Shown piece by piece: positions 45,963 through 55,105 of a stretch of 64,000 nucleotides of DNA. Origin of the DNA: JBMYTN01 sp049604415 (lineage in GTDB: Bacteria; Pseudomonadota; Alphaproteobacteria; Rhodospirillales; Rhodospirillaceae); NCBI GenBank assembly GCA_049604415.1, contig JBMYTN010000018.1:14983-78982 (forward strand). The letters run 5' to 3'. The position numbers and the translations under genes were made by a program. How positions within the stretch are numbered: position 1 is the stretch's first letter; every line of letters starts with the position of its first letter. Below the pieces are notes generated by a model, which was not told the DNA's origin, searched no databases, and saw only the letters and a list, made by a program, of their open reading frames with translations.

Positions 45963-48587
45963 ATGCACGCCACAAAATCTGTCATTGGTATCAAACGCCG
46001 CCCAATCTTCCCCTTCTCGTGGCCCTTCTCTGGGCCCTTCTCTGGGCTCTTCTCTGGGCTCTTCTCTGGGCCCTACTCAGGGATTGGGCTCATCGTAGCA
46101 GGTTTGCTGACGGGTTTACCGGTGCCCGACCCAGCGAGAGCGGCAGCTCAGACCCCAGGCCCTTTTGTCATCGAAGGGTTTGCCGGGCACCCCTTTGGCC
46201 CACACCTTATCGCCCAGAGTGTTTCGCCCACTGAAGTCGAACGATTTCGCCGTCTTATGGACGATGGGGATCGGAAGCGGGTCCAAGGGGATCTCCGCAA
46301 TGCCTTGCGACACTATCAAGACGGCCTATCCATGGCCGAAGACTTTGCGGCTCGGGCGCCAGACAATCTGGGCTTTGTCAATTTTTTGGCTGTCACCTTC
46401 GGCAAAATAGGACAAGTACAGATCTACCTGGGTCAGATCTCACCAGCCTTGAAAAGCTTCCAAGACAGCCAACGCTTTTTCATGCGGCTGGTCGAACAAA
46501 TCCCAGATAATCCAGAAATACTTGGAAACTTAGCCAAAACCTATAACCGTATTGTCGAAATTTATTTCGCGCAAAACAAATTTGCCGCAGCCATTGAGAG
46601 TAGTCTCCAGGGCTTACGGATTGTTCAAAAATGGGCTGATATGGCACCGAACGATCCCCACCAACTTTTCCTGACTGCGGTCCTGCAACGTCAATTGGGC
46701 AATGTTTATCAGCGAACGGGTCAATTCAAAGCTGGCATCGACCATTTATCGGCCAGCATGAAAGTTTTTGAGCGGCTCTCAACTCTGGATCCTGAGGACT
46801 TTTGGCTAAAAGTTGACATCGCCCATTTGTACAATGATATCGGTACTTTGTTCGATTCTCTCGGAGATAGAAATTCTGCGCTTACTTATTATCAAACGGG
46901 AGATAAATACTTTAAAAAAATCATGCAAGGACGATCCGAAACTGGACCATGGGCTGACATTCAAGCAAGGCTATATTTTAACATCGGACAAAGTTATTTC
47001 ACTGATAAAACTTATGCAAAAGCACTCCAATATTATTCAAAGAGCATTGCAAGCATCAAAGTCCTCATCCAGACTCATCCAAATAACATTGGTTTGCAGG
47101 AAGATTTGGCTGATTTTTTGATCCGACAAGGGGATGCGCTCTATAATCTTGGTCAATTCAAAGCCGCCGCCAAAAGCGCCTTTGAAAGTGTGGCAATCTA
47201 CGAAAAGCTCACCAACCTGTACCCCAACAACACCAATTTGCTCAAAAAGTCCCATCTAACGCTGATCAAACTTGGCGAAGTTCAATCCGCTTTGGGAGAC
47301 ATCACTGCCGCCATGGCAACCAATGAACAAGCCATGACATATGCGCGCCGCCTCGCCGCACAAGATCGAGCAAACCCAGTGTGGCAGTATCTCCTCGCCA
47401 CGACATTGCGCAGACTTGCCGGGAACCATTTTACCGCTGGCGATCTGGCCCTCTCCTCCGCACGCTACAAGGAAAGTATTCGCATGGTGCGAGGTCTCCT
47501 CAATCAAATACCTGATTATCGAGACATAAAAGATGAGTTTTCTGTCGTATTACTAAGTTACGCTGACACATTAAAACAGCAGGGTATTTTGGATGAAGGT
47601 TTAGAATATGCATTAGAGAGTAAAAATTTTCTCGAAAGACTCATTCAAGAAGAACCAACAGACAAACTATGGCCAGCCAATATGGCAGCGACTTTAAGGG
47701 TTATCGGAGACATTAAGGTGATCCAGGGCTCCCTTAGAGAGGCCAGTGAAAGCTACAACCGGCAACTTCAAATAAAAGAGAGATTGTCCGAACAAGACCC
47801 GGAAAGAACCATTCTACTCTACGATATAATACTAATACTTGACAGTATCGCAGGCGTGCAAGAACTGCAGGGGCGCCCCGCAGAGGCTATTCAAACGCTT
47901 AACCGAAGCGCCACAATTGAACAAAAGGTCTTGGAAAAAAATCCCGACAATATTCTGTGGCTTTCAAAAAGCATTGACAGATTGAATGAAATTACTGAAT
48001 TGCTTATCTCTCAGCGCAAAATTGAAGAAGCACAAAATGTATCTGAAGAAGCTCTGGCTATCGGACGACAATTAATACAGAAAAAAATCAAAAATAACGA
48101 CGTAATTTTCTATCATACGATAAGCCTTATGTTCAAAGGTCAGCTCTCTTTCATAAAAAAAGACTATCAAGAAGCCGTGCCAAGCCTGCGGCGAGCCATT
48201 GATCTCGCTACGGATCTCACGGAACAGCATCCAGCCAACATCGTTTATCTTCGAGCTCTCTGCGGCAGCCATTTAAGCATGGGAGAAACACTTGCCAGTA
48301 TCGGCGATATTGATGGGGCAAGAGAGCATGGCCACCGCAGTTTAGAGATCGCCCAGGATCTCTATGACCGCTTTCCCGACCAGGTATCTCACCACACGAT
48401 TCTGGCGGCGAGTCACGGTGCCTTGGGAAGCTACAGCGCCGACCCCATTCCGCATTTGCACCAAACCATCTCCATCCTAACAGCCTTGGAGCAGAGCGGG
48501 CGCTTGCCCCCGAAAAACAAGAATCTTCTGACCAAAGCCAACAAAGAATTACGGGCAGCGGAGGCAACAGCTCAAAGCCAGGAGTAG
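45963..48587 (+). CDS. Secreted TPR-repeat protein of atypical composition
   Basis: 874 residues. The N-terminus is a signal-like stretch made mainly of FSGP/FSGL units (five 12-bp DNA repeats), then GIGLIVAGLLTGLPV. About 15 TPR-like helix pairs follow from residue 100 to the end (for example ALKSFQDSQRFFMRLVEQIPDNPE). From about 46.4 to 48.2 kb codon use shifts to A/T-rich third positions, unlike the GC-rich genes on both sides. ATG 45963 is 4 bp after the racemase stop, so expression is probably coupled. The role is unknown; possibly a periplasmic scaffold. Its stop lies in the first repeat hairpin. Confidence 0.75.
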   Translation: MHATKSVIGIKRRPIFPFSWPFSGPFSGLFSGLFSGPYSGIGLIVAGLLTGLPVPDPARAAAQTPGPFVIEGFAGHPFGPHLIAQSVSPTEVERFRRLMDDGDRKRVQGDLRNALRHYQDGLSMAEDFAARAPDNLGFVNFLAVTFGKIGQVQIYLGQISPALKSFQDSQRFFMRLVEQIPDNPEILGNLAKTYNRIVEIYFAQNKFAAAIESSLQGLRIVQKWADMAPNDPHQLFLTAVLQRQLGNVYQRTGQFKAGIDHLSASMKVFERLSTLDPEDFWLKVDIAHLYNDIGTLFDSLGDRNSALTYYQTGDKYFKKIMQGRSETGPWADIQARLYFNIGQSYFTDKTYAKALQYYSKSIASIKVLIQTHPNNIGLQEDLADFLIRQGDALYNLGQFKAAAKSAFESVAIYEKLTNLYPNNTNLLKKSHLTLIKLGEVQSALGDITAAMATNEQAMTYARRLAAQDRANPVWQYLLATTLRRLAGNHFTAGDLALSSARYKESIRMVRGLLNQIPDYRDIKDEFSVVLLSYADTLKQQGILDEGLEYALESKNFLERLIQEEPTDKLWPANMAATLRVIGDIKVIQGSLREASESYNRQLQIKERLSEQDPERTILLYDIILILDSIAGVQELQGRPAEAIQTLNRSATIEQKVLEKNPDNILWLSKSIDRLNEITELLISQRKIEEAQNVSEEALAIGRQLIQKKIKNNDVIFYHTISLMFKGQLSFIKKDYQEAVPSLRRAIDLATDLTEQHPANIVYLRALCGSHLSMGETLASIGDIDGAREHGHRSLEIAQDLYDRFPDQVSHHTILAASHGALGSYSADPIPHLHQTISILTALEQSGRLPPKNKNLLTKANKELRAAEATAQSQE

Positions 48588-48661
48588 TGTGGTGGATCTG
48601 AAATTCCTAAGACAATTGACGCAAGCACACCAAGGAATTTCAGATCCGAAAAACCACACTA
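48585..48661. repeat. Palindromic element 1: TAGTGTGGT ... ACCACACTA
   Basis: Arms of about 24 bp pair with small mismatches (TAGTGTGGT-GGATCTGAAATTCCT against its complement at 48633-48661). It abuts the end of the TPR gene: its first bases are the stop codon. This may be a terminator or a MITE-like insertion; no T-run follows. Confidence 0.6.
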
Positions 48662-48674
48662 GATCATAAAGTTG

Positions 48675-48750
48675 CTAGTGTCCTAATCGAATCAGAAGTT
48701 CGTTGGGTGCGGGAAACTTTGTGTGGCGAACTTCTGATTCGGGACACTAG
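48675..48750. repeat. Palindromic element 2: CTAGTGTCC ... GGACACTAG
   Basis: Inverted arms share CTAGTGTCC and GAATCAGAAGTTCG (48675-48702 and 48727-48750). It lies 13 bp after element 1. The outer ends CTAGTGTCC/GGACACTAG give a longer self-complementary element than a usual terminator. Confidence 0.6.
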
Positions 48751-48874
48751 GACGTGAAGCCACCGCGACGATAGACCCGGGGGCCCTTATCACCTTAAGA
48801 TACCGATGGGTGCCTTTCAGGACGCCACTTGGCTCCACATTATCCTTCCCGACAGCCCCCATCGGAGACGCGTT

Positions 48875-49252
48875 ATGGCCTATGAACTCCGCTTTGAAGG
48901 AAACGGCTTCTTCATTGAATTCACGGGCTTGGTGAGCTTTGATGAAATCGCGGAGGCCAATGACCTGCTCTATACCCACGCGGCCTGGGACACCCACCAA
49001 TATCAGATCTGGTCCTTCCTGGATGCTGGCGCGATTGATGGCGAAAAACGCGACAGCCGGGTGATTTCCAAAGTCGATGAGCGCACCCTTGGCGATGGGC
49101 GGGACAGCCCGGTGCGGATCGCGTTCATGTCCACCAATGCCAAATCCAATGAAATCATCACCGCCTATCTGGATGCGGTCGATGAGAGCCGCTTTGTCGG
49201 CACCATTGTCCGCACCGAAGAGGCCGCGCGGGCCTTTGTGAAAGACGCCTAA
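48875..49252 (+). CDS. Unknown 125-residue alpha/beta protein
   Basis: From ATG 48875 with GGAG nearby. Alternating strands and helices: YELRFEGNGFFIEFTGLVSFDEI, then WSFLDAGAIDG and VRIAFMSTNAKSNEIITAYLDAV. The layout recalls SpoIIAA-like/STAS-type domains, but no motif proves it. It has no signal peptide or membrane segment. It stands alone after the repeat hairpins. Confidence 0.55.
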   Translation: MAYELRFEGNGFFIEFTGLVSFDEIAEANDLLYTHAAWDTHQYQIWSFLDAGAIDGEKRDSRVISKVDERTLGDGRDSPVRIAFMSTNAKSNEIITAYLDAVDESRFVGTIVRTEEAARAFVKDA

Positions 49253-49569
49253 AACCTTGCGTCCGTCCAACGCCGATCACGGTCGAGCAGTTCAGCTGGC
49301 AGGTTGCGGACTTTAGGGGCGGCACACCCTCCACCCGTCGCCGTCCCCATAAGGCTGCAAAGCCATAGCTGAGTGTACCTGCCATGCAGAGGTCGACCCG
49401 GTTCTTGCGGTTTTATGAAATAGAGCCATTTCGGCTGAAAATGCTCTCGTTCTTTGGGGCTGCCAAAATGCCTCGAAATCTTCGTTTTATATTGAAGTTA
49501 GGACGCCGTTTTGTAGGACGAACCTACCAGCTGCCGCAGAAACGTGGTGCCTGCTTCTATGCACTGTGA
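49253..49569. other. Gap with a relic of the CGGCTGAAAATGC repeat
   Basis: 317 bp without a convincing gene. At 49430-49447, TTCGGCTGAAAATGCTCT matches the ends of the repeats at 52449-52484 and 59937-59973. Nothing else is recognised. Confidence 0.5.
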
Positions 49570-50010
49570 TTAAAGCGAATCTGCAAATGCGATCCACCTT
49601 CCCGCCAGGAGCACTGCGCACCACAAGCCTATGGAAAGAGCGGCACTCACTAGTCGGACGCGCTTCAAAGCAGCAAACAGCGCTGCGTTTGCGCCCGCCA
49701 ATGCAAGGAGGAAAAATTTGATCATGACAGCGGGGTTTTCGGCATAGCGCGTGGCCTGCACGGAGAAGAGCAAGATCCCCGTGGCAACTGCCGCGCCAAA
49801 CCCAATCAGCGCAATGCGCAACAGGCTCTTGGCAAAACCGTCCACCTCTTTGACACGCAAAATCCGCAGATCGGCAAGGATCACTGGTGCAATGAGAAAG
49901 CTGATTGCGAGGATGTGCAATGCTGAGATGAACGGATAAACCGGCCCGCCCACTAGGTCCGCAAGTGCTGAAGTCTCTATCGCGCTGAGTACCGAAGTTA
50001 ACCCGAACAT
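49570..50010 (-). CDS. DUF6644-like four-helix membrane protein
   Basis: 146 residues from ATG 50010 (overlapping the previous stop by 13 bp). Four membrane helices, beginning at residues 22-45, with VYPFISALHILAISFLIAPVILADLRILR, a conserved His and a LRILR loop typical of DUF2214/DUF6644-type proteins. Their role is unknown. It closes a three-gene minus-strand unit with a DUF6152-like and a LamG-like protein. Confidence 0.65.
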   Translation of the reverse strand: MFGLTSVLSAIETSALADLVGGPVYPFISALHILAISFLIAPVILADLRILRVKEVDGFAKSLLRIALIGFGAAVATGILLFSVQATRYAENPAVMIKFFLLALAGANAALFAALKRVRLVSAALSIGLWCAVLLAGRWIAFADSL

Positions 50011-50465
50011 CCAGCGTCCTCGGTCTGCATGCGACCGCGACGCACCACGGTTTCTCCGTCCACAAGGCGCAGCCATTGCCCGCGCAACTGATGTGGCGGG
50101 CGGCAGTTTTGATAAACAATGGTTGCGACCCAATCGCCGACTGCAATCCGGTCTGAGAGGTTAAAGAACAGTCCGATTGGCGGATATTCGATTTCGATAA
50201 TCCGACCTCGGTCCTCAGCCCGCACCTCAAGGATTTCAGCGAATTCTTCGCCCTTCGGCAGATTTGCGGGTGCCTGCAGGGCACTATCCACGCGCAGCTC
50301 GATTACTGGGTGAGGACGCCGGAATGTCGCTTCGATCACCTCGCCAGCGACGTATATCGGGCGCTCACTGTCGTAGATACCTGTGAAACCGTGATGTGCG
50401 AAGGCCGACTTGGCTAGAATAGGAGTTCCAAGGATCCCAAGCGTAAAAGAGCGTCTTGTCAGCAT
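49998..50465 (-). CDS. DUF6152-like exported protein
   Basis: 155 residues from ATG 50465 with GAGAGGG upstream. A twin-arginine-like signal MLTRRSFTLGILGTPILAKSAFA precedes AHHGFTGIYD and VIEATFRRPHPVIELRV, the typical start of the DUF6152 family. The fold is a small beta-barrel. Function unknown; the HH motif hints at metal binding. It precedes the DUF6644-like gene. Confidence 0.72.
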   Translation of the reverse strand: MLTRRSFTLGILGTPILAKSAFAHHGFTGIYDSERPIYVAGEVIEATFRRPHPVIELRVDSALQAPANLPKGEEFAEILEVRAEDRGRIIEIEYPPIGLFFNLSDRIAVGDWVATIVYQNCRPPHQLRGQWLRLVDGETVVRRGRMQTEDAGCSG

Positions 50466-50476
50466 GGTGCCCTCTC

Positions 50477-51343
50477 TCAATCAGCCATCACATCGTTGCG
50501 ACGCAGAGCGATCACATCCAGGAACGCGGGGGCATCGATATTGGCAATCGGCAAACGACCAGTCGCCGGACGGCGAATGTCGAAACTGTCAAAATAGGCG
50601 AGCAAGTCGGCATTATCGGTCGGTGCCCCTTCGGTATTGTAGAGTTGGAAATTGGGGTAGATCGGCGCAACGCTACCATAGTCGGCATATGCCGTTAGAC
50701 CGACGTTCAGAACCAGCGGCAGATCCGGGCGAATGATCTGCTCAATAACCTCCCATTCCTGGCCGTCTGGACGGGTCAGAAGCGTAAAGATCTCGCCATG
50801 GCGTGCAATACGCAAGTCAACCGGACCCGTTGGCGCTGGCAGAATTTGGAGCGTCGAAAGAGAATTCGTCGTTGTCTTCAACTCATAATGCGGCTCTCCA
50901 GCCGGCGCAGCCGTCCCAATCGAAAAGAATAGCCAATTTTCTTGTCCAGGGATCCAGCTGGCCGCAGAGACATCGCGTGGGGCGCGAACGAAGAGGCCAG
51001 CGAGCGAGAACGAAGTTAGCGGCAAGTCGGCCTCGGTCCCGGTCACTTCGATCCGGGTCGTGGCGATGAAGTCACCGGAAACCTGATGATAGAGATGGCC
51101 CGCCTGATTGTCTTCGAACCAACCAGAAGCCACGGGTTCTAAGACAAGTTTGCCGTCTTCGATGCGCGGCTCTTCCCATTTTCGGGTGAAACCCTCGGGC
51201 CAGTGTTCGGACCAGCTTTCCAGTGCGGAGGCGTTATCGAAACTGGTCGAAAGGGCACTGATATCATCCGCCTGAGCGAATGTGGCGGGCGTGATCAGGG
51301 TGATAGAAGCGGCAAGGACGATGGATGTGGTGAGAGTTTTCAT
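50477..51343 (-). CDS. Secreted LamG/DUF1349-like protein
   Basis: 288 residues with signal peptide MKTLTTSIVLAASITL...FAQA. The rest is beta-sandwich-like: WFEDNQAGHLYHQVSGDFIATTRI, VDLRIARHGEIFTLLTRP and AYADYGSVAPIYPNFQ. This resembles concanavalin-like carbohydrate-related domains. AGGGAG supports the start. It heads a three-gene unit, divergent from a LysR regulator that is its likely controller. Confidence 0.62.
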   Translation of the reverse strand: MKTLTTSIVLAASITLITPATFAQADDISALSTSFDNASALESWSEHWPEGFTRKWEEPRIEDGKLVLEPVASGWFEDNQAGHLYHQVSGDFIATTRIEVTGTEADLPLTSFSLAGLFVRAPRDVSAASWIPGQENWLFFSIGTAAPAGEPHYELKTTTNSLSTLQILPAPTGPVDLRIARHGEIFTLLTRPDGQEWEVIEQIIRPDLPLVLNVGLTAYADYGSVAPIYPNFQLYNTEGAPTDNADLLAYFDSFDIRRPATGRLPIANIDAPAFLDVIALRRNDVMAD

Positions 51344-51558
51344 GTGAATGCTCCCTGCATTGCTGTGTGAGACGGCGCGCTTTGCCCGCTTCGCTCATAG
51401 ATTAAGGACAATGAGTGAACGTGCTCCCGGGCCTTTCCATTCGGCGAAGGCGGATCATCGGGCGTTCCTTGACGACCTGACTGCGAGGAACAAATTGGAT
51501 GATGGATAACGCTCAACAACCTCGATTTTTGATAGTTTTTATAATGAAAGGTTATGGA

Positions 51559-52401
51559 ATGTTTTCAGTGATGGATTATCGCTGTGTGGTCGCTCTCAGT
51601 GAGGAGAAGAGCTTCTCTCTGGCGTCAGAGGTCTTAGGGATTTCGCAACCTGCGCTGACCGCAAGGCTGAGACGGATCGAAGAAAATCTGGGCGTTCGCC
51701 TGTTCGAGCGTGGCCGACGCGGAGCCCAAGCCACACCAGCCGGTGATGCATTCACGGACGCCGCGCGACGGATCATCGACATGGCGGATCGGTCGGTAGA
51801 GGCCGCACGGGATGCCGATCGCGGGCTGGGGCAATTTCTGCGCATTGGAATGACCCAAATTGCTGCTGTTCAAGTCGTGGTGCCAATCCTGAAGACTTTT
51901 CGCGCGGAGAACACCTTTGCCCGCGTTCGGCTGACCGAGAGCATCTCATCCATATTGGAGGCGCAAGTCGAGCAGAACCTGATCGATGTTGCTTTTCTAC
52001 ATCCACCCATTCACCAGGCGGGTCTTTCCGAACTCCTCCTCATGTCACGGCGCCTTGTGAAATATGACGCGATGGCATCTCCCCATGATCGCCCACCGAT
52101 GATCCGGTACACGCGACGGGATGCCCCGGTCCTCGTTGCGGAACTCGATCGCCAGGAACCTGGCGGTGTTGAAGCCAACGCCTTGGCAGAAGTGGACACA
52201 GCAATCGGCGCGATCGTGATGTCTCATGCTGGATACGGCCCGTTTGTGGTCCCGGAAGACTTCCCGAGCCCGTTCAAACGGTCAAGCAACTGCCTTGACG
52301 GGTCACCGCTGAAAACAGAATTGGGCACCAGTATCGTCTGGCGAAGCTTGGATCGTCGGCCGATGGTGCGCGCGTTGCTGGATATCTGCCAAAGATCGTA
52401 G
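51559..52401 (+). CDS. LysR-family transcriptional regulator
   Basis: 280 residues from ATG 51559 with AAAGG 8 bp upstream. Winged helix SFSLASEVLGISQPALTARLRRIEENLGVRLFER is classical LysR, then a periplasmic-binding-like effector domain. It is divergent from the LamG-like operon (216-bp gap) and should regulate it. The inducer is unknown. GC is lower than in the 1-35 kb genes. Confidence 0.85.
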   Translation: MFSVMDYRCVVALSEEKSFSLASEVLGISQPALTARLRRIEENLGVRLFERGRRGAQATPAGDAFTDAARRIIDMADRSVEAARDADRGLGQFLRIGMTQIAAVQVVVPILKTFRAENTFARVRLTESISSILEAQVEQNLIDVAFLHPPIHQAGLSELLLMSRRLVKYDAMASPHDRPPMIRYTRRDAPVLVAELDRQEPGGVEANALAEVDTAIGAIVMSHAGYGPFVVPEDFPSPFKRSSNCLDGSPLKTELGTSIVWRSLDRRPMVRALLDICQRS

Positions 52402-52448
52402 CCGGAACGCATGCTGCTTCCGTTTTCGGCGCTACCGCCAATCGGGCT

Positions 52449-52484
52449 GCCGAACCGGTACCCACTTCGGCTGAAAATGCTTTA
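52449..52484. repeat. CCGGTACCCACTTCGGCTGAAAATGC repeat copy (ends listed)
   Basis: It shares ACTTCGGCTGAAAATGCT and GCCGAACCGG with the inverted copy at 59937-59973. The right end overlaps the M48 gene's stop codon. Such sequences are the ends of widespread alphaproteobacterial small repeats. Confidence 0.6.
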
Positions 52485-53411
52485 GGACGGACGCAGAATC
52501 CGTACGAAGAGAGGACGCCGGAAGGGCGGGAGCGCAGGCCGGTTCAACGGAACCAGGTCCGGATCAGACCGTCCGATGTGGACCAGCCGCTCGATCCGTT
52601 CTTCCGTAGGCGGGTGCGTCCTCAGCCATGTTGAGCGCCCACGCGGAATGGCCAATCCAATCACCCGGCGAAGGATGCTCCTTTCCTGATGGCGTATCGC
52701 ATCCAAAGCCCGCACCAACCCCCACGGATCTCGTGTCAATTCCACCGCCTTGGTATCCGCAGCAAACTCCCGTTGTCTCGATAAAGCCAAGTCCAACAGA
52801 TTTACGCATATTGGCGCGATGGCAAAGGCAATGGGGAGCCAAAAGGGCAGATAGATCCCCGCATCTGCCAAGGACAGCACCACACAGAGCATCAAGCCAA
52901 CCAGGGAGGCGATGGAGGTTGTTGAATAGACCAGCTTTGAAAACACCGTCAGCTTTGAATCTTCGGCAGCAATGTGGGCGATTTCATGGGCCAAGACACC
53001 GGCAAGCTCCCGTCTCCCTAAGGTCTCCAGCGCGCCGCGAGAAAGGGCAATGGCGGAGTCTTCGTCGGTCCCAACCGCAAAGGCCGTGATCATTCGGCTA
53101 GGGTGAACATAGAGCTGTGGCGCGGCCTTTAGGTCTGCCTTTGCTGCAAGATCCAAGGTTAAGGCGTTCAGGGCGGAATACTGCCAGCCCTGCGCGGCAA
53201 TGGCCCCTTCCATGCGCATAATCAAATTCGGCGACAGGCGCGGACTCACCCAGATCAAAAACAGCGGGAGGGTCATTGCCAGGACGGCACCTTCCCAACT
53301 GGCGACAAACCAACCGCAAGCCGTCGGGATCGCCAGCATCACCAGGACATAAAGGGCTGTTTGCCGCCGGTCTCGACGCTGATACACCGTTGCGATGTTT
53401 TCTTGTTTCAT
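52482..53411 (-). CDS. M48-family zinc metalloprotease (HtpX-like)
   Basis: 309 residues from ATG 53411, with GGAGGG upstream. HEIAH (142-146) binds zinc with Glu215 in REFAAD. Two hydrophobic helices lie at about 20-55 and others near 165-205. It resembles HtpX, which degrades misfolded membrane proteins, but is not certain to be the housekeeping copy. The start of the gene is 16 bp from a small membrane protein gene upstream of it, so they may be co-transcribed. Confidence 0.82.
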   Translation of the reverse strand: MKQENIATVYQRRDRRQTALYVLVMLAIPTACGWFVASWEGAVLAMTLPLFLIWVSPRLSPNLIMRMEGAIAAQGWQYSALNALTLDLAAKADLKAAPQLYVHPSRMITAFAVGTDEDSAIALSRGALETLGRRELAGVLAHEIAHIAAEDSKLTVFSKLVYSTTSIASLVGLMLCVVLSLADAGIYLPFWLPIAFAIAPICVNLLDLALSRQREFAADTKAVELTRDPWGLVRALDAIRHQERSILRRVIGLAIPRGRSTWLRTHPPTEERIERLVHIGRSDPDLVPLNRPALPPFRRPLFVRILRPS

Positions 53412-53426
53412 TGTTCCCTCCATTGA

Positions 53427-53720
53427 TTACGCCGCGCCGCCGGGCAAGAGCAGCACAAGGTGACCAAGGAGGAAGAAAAAGACCGCTTCGTCCCAGCGCG
53501 AAAATCGGAGCTCGAAAGCCTTTTCCTGCGTGATGGCGGCAAGAGTGGCTGCGGCAAAGGCCGATATTTGCAGCAGCGCGCTGGCTCCCAGAGTGACTTG
53601 GTCTGGGGGAAGCTGGCTGGACAGAACCAACACCAGGCACAGAATAATACCAACCCTGGTAAGCCCTGGAGTGCTGGAAAGATTTTGATCTGGCGTGTTT
53701 TTGAAGTTGTCATCCCGCAT
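53427..53720 (-). CDS. Small three-helix membrane protein
   Basis: 97 residues from ATG 53720. Helices near residues 22-35, 42-60 and 78-96 (FFLLGHLVLLLPGGAA). No family recognised. It lies just upstream of the M48 peptidase in the same direction and may be its partner or substrate. Confidence 0.55.
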   Translation of the reverse strand: MRDDNFKNTPDQNLSSTPGLTRVGIILCLVLVLSSQLPPDQVTLGASALLQISAFAAATLAAITQEKAFELRFSRWDEAVFFFLLGHLVLLLPGGAA

Positions 53721-54126
53721 TGCAAAGCCCTCTTCATGAGCGACATTGATCCTGCACTCCCGATAGGTCGGCAAGCGCATCGCCGGTCCAAAACCGGCTC
53801 AAAAACCCAAAAACTGTCTGGTGATCAGCGTGGCACCGCGCGGTTCCGTTGGAAATGCTCTTGGTGCGTAATTTGGCAATCCGTCAACGGCATTGTCACA
53901 TCCTCCTTCCAGAAGCGATATGATCCCATCCCAGTGCTGCAATGTTATCGCCAGCGACGATGGATTTTCTGTTTCGAGGCCCCGGTCGGCGACCTCTTAC
54001 TCCCTATCTCGTTAACCACCAAATGCGTGTCAAGATGGAATTTTAAGGCATGTATTTCAATATGTTAGCTTTATCTCGGAGCGCTGTCCGACCTGTGACC
54101 GCCCGACGTCAAATAGGGCTTCCCCA
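53721..54126. other. Intergenic stretch upstream of the ZntB-type transporter
   Basis: 406 bp with no supported gene; frames that read through it are shorter and out of context. It should hold promoters for the divergent peptidase operon and the metal transporter. No hairpin stands out. Confidence 0.4.
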
Positions 54127-55089
54127 ATGACCCATCCCGCACTGCTTCCACTCGCAGCCTTCGATATTCGGGAGGCACACGCCGTTCCGGTTTCCGAGAA
54201 TTGGCCAAGCTTGGCATCGACAACACCCTATCGATGGCTTCATTTGGATTTAAACGCCCCGACCACAGAACAATGGGCAACAGATCATCTCCCGGACATT
54301 GCGGCCAACGCCCTGTGTCAGGCCGAGACACGGCCACGCTGCGAGCGCCTTGAGAACGGGCTTGTCTTAAATCTCCGGGGGGTGAATTTGAACCCGGACT
54401 CCGATCCGGAAGACATGGTTTCGGTTCGCATGTGGATAACCGAGCATACGGTCGTCTCAGCAGTTCTTCGCAAAGTTTGGGCGGTTGATGCCATTCAGAG
54501 CGCCACAGAGGCCAATGCGGCCCCTGCTTCGGTCGGTCAATTCCTCATTGACCTGACCCATGGACTGACGAACCGCATCGAAACGGTTTCCTTGGCGCTG
54601 GAAGAACAGACCGACGAACTGGAGGAAGCCATCTCAGAGGGGCAGAGCCTGCCCTCTGACAAATTGGGGCGTCTCCGCCAAGCTGTCATAAAGATGCGTC
54701 GCTTCATCAACCCGCAACGCGAAGCCATTGCAATTTTGGCATCTCTCCGGGAGTGGATCTTCTCTGACGACGAGTTGGCCTTGCTCCGTGAAACCGCCAA
54801 CAGAACCCGACGCATTGTTGAAGAACTCGACGCCACACGAGACAGGCTGTCTGCGCTGCAAGACCATATTGAAGCGGACCGGGTCAATGCCCTCAGTCGG
54901 AACAGCTATGTCCTTTCCGTTGTCGCCGCAATCTTTCTGCCGCTTGGCTTCTTTACCGGTCTCTTTGGTGTCAATGTGGCGGGCATGCCCGGGACCGGAG
55001 ACCCCTCGGCCTTTTGGATCTTGACAATCGGCTCCGTGCTCGCTGGTCTGGGACTTTATTTGATTTTCAAATTCTCGAAATGGCTTTGA
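54127..55089 (+). CDS. CorA-superfamily transporter, ZntB-type
   Basis: 320 residues. A soluble N-terminal funnel (to about 260) is followed by two membrane helices. The loop motif is LFGVNVAGMPG (GVN, as in the Zn2+-transporting ZntB, not GMN of CorA). The C-terminus ends with FKFSKWL. It moves divalent metal across the inner membrane; Zn2+ is suggested by GVN but not proved. It precedes an MFS gene by 16 bp. Confidence 0.82.
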   Translation: MTHPALLPLAAFDIREAHAVPVSENWPSLASTTPYRWLHLDLNAPTTEQWATDHLPDIAANALCQAETRPRCERLENGLVLNLRGVNLNPDSDPEDMVSVRMWITEHTVVSAVLRKVWAVDAIQSATEANAAPASVGQFLIDLTHGLTNRIETVSLALEEQTDELEEAISEGQSLPSDKLGRLRQAVIKMRRFINPQREAIAILASLREWIFSDDELALLRETANRTRRIVEELDATRDRLSALQDHIEADRVNALSRNSYVLSVVAAIFLPLGFFTGLFGVNVAGMPGTGDPSAFWILTIGSVLAGLGLYLIFKFSKWL

Positions 55090-55105
55090 ACGGGAAGGCG
55101 CAACA

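Noticed and set aside
53460..54068. 202-codon forward frame over the small membrane gene and gap
   Set aside because: It overlaps a membrane-protein gene with a better start, and its translation is Lys/Arg/Trp-rich without a domain.
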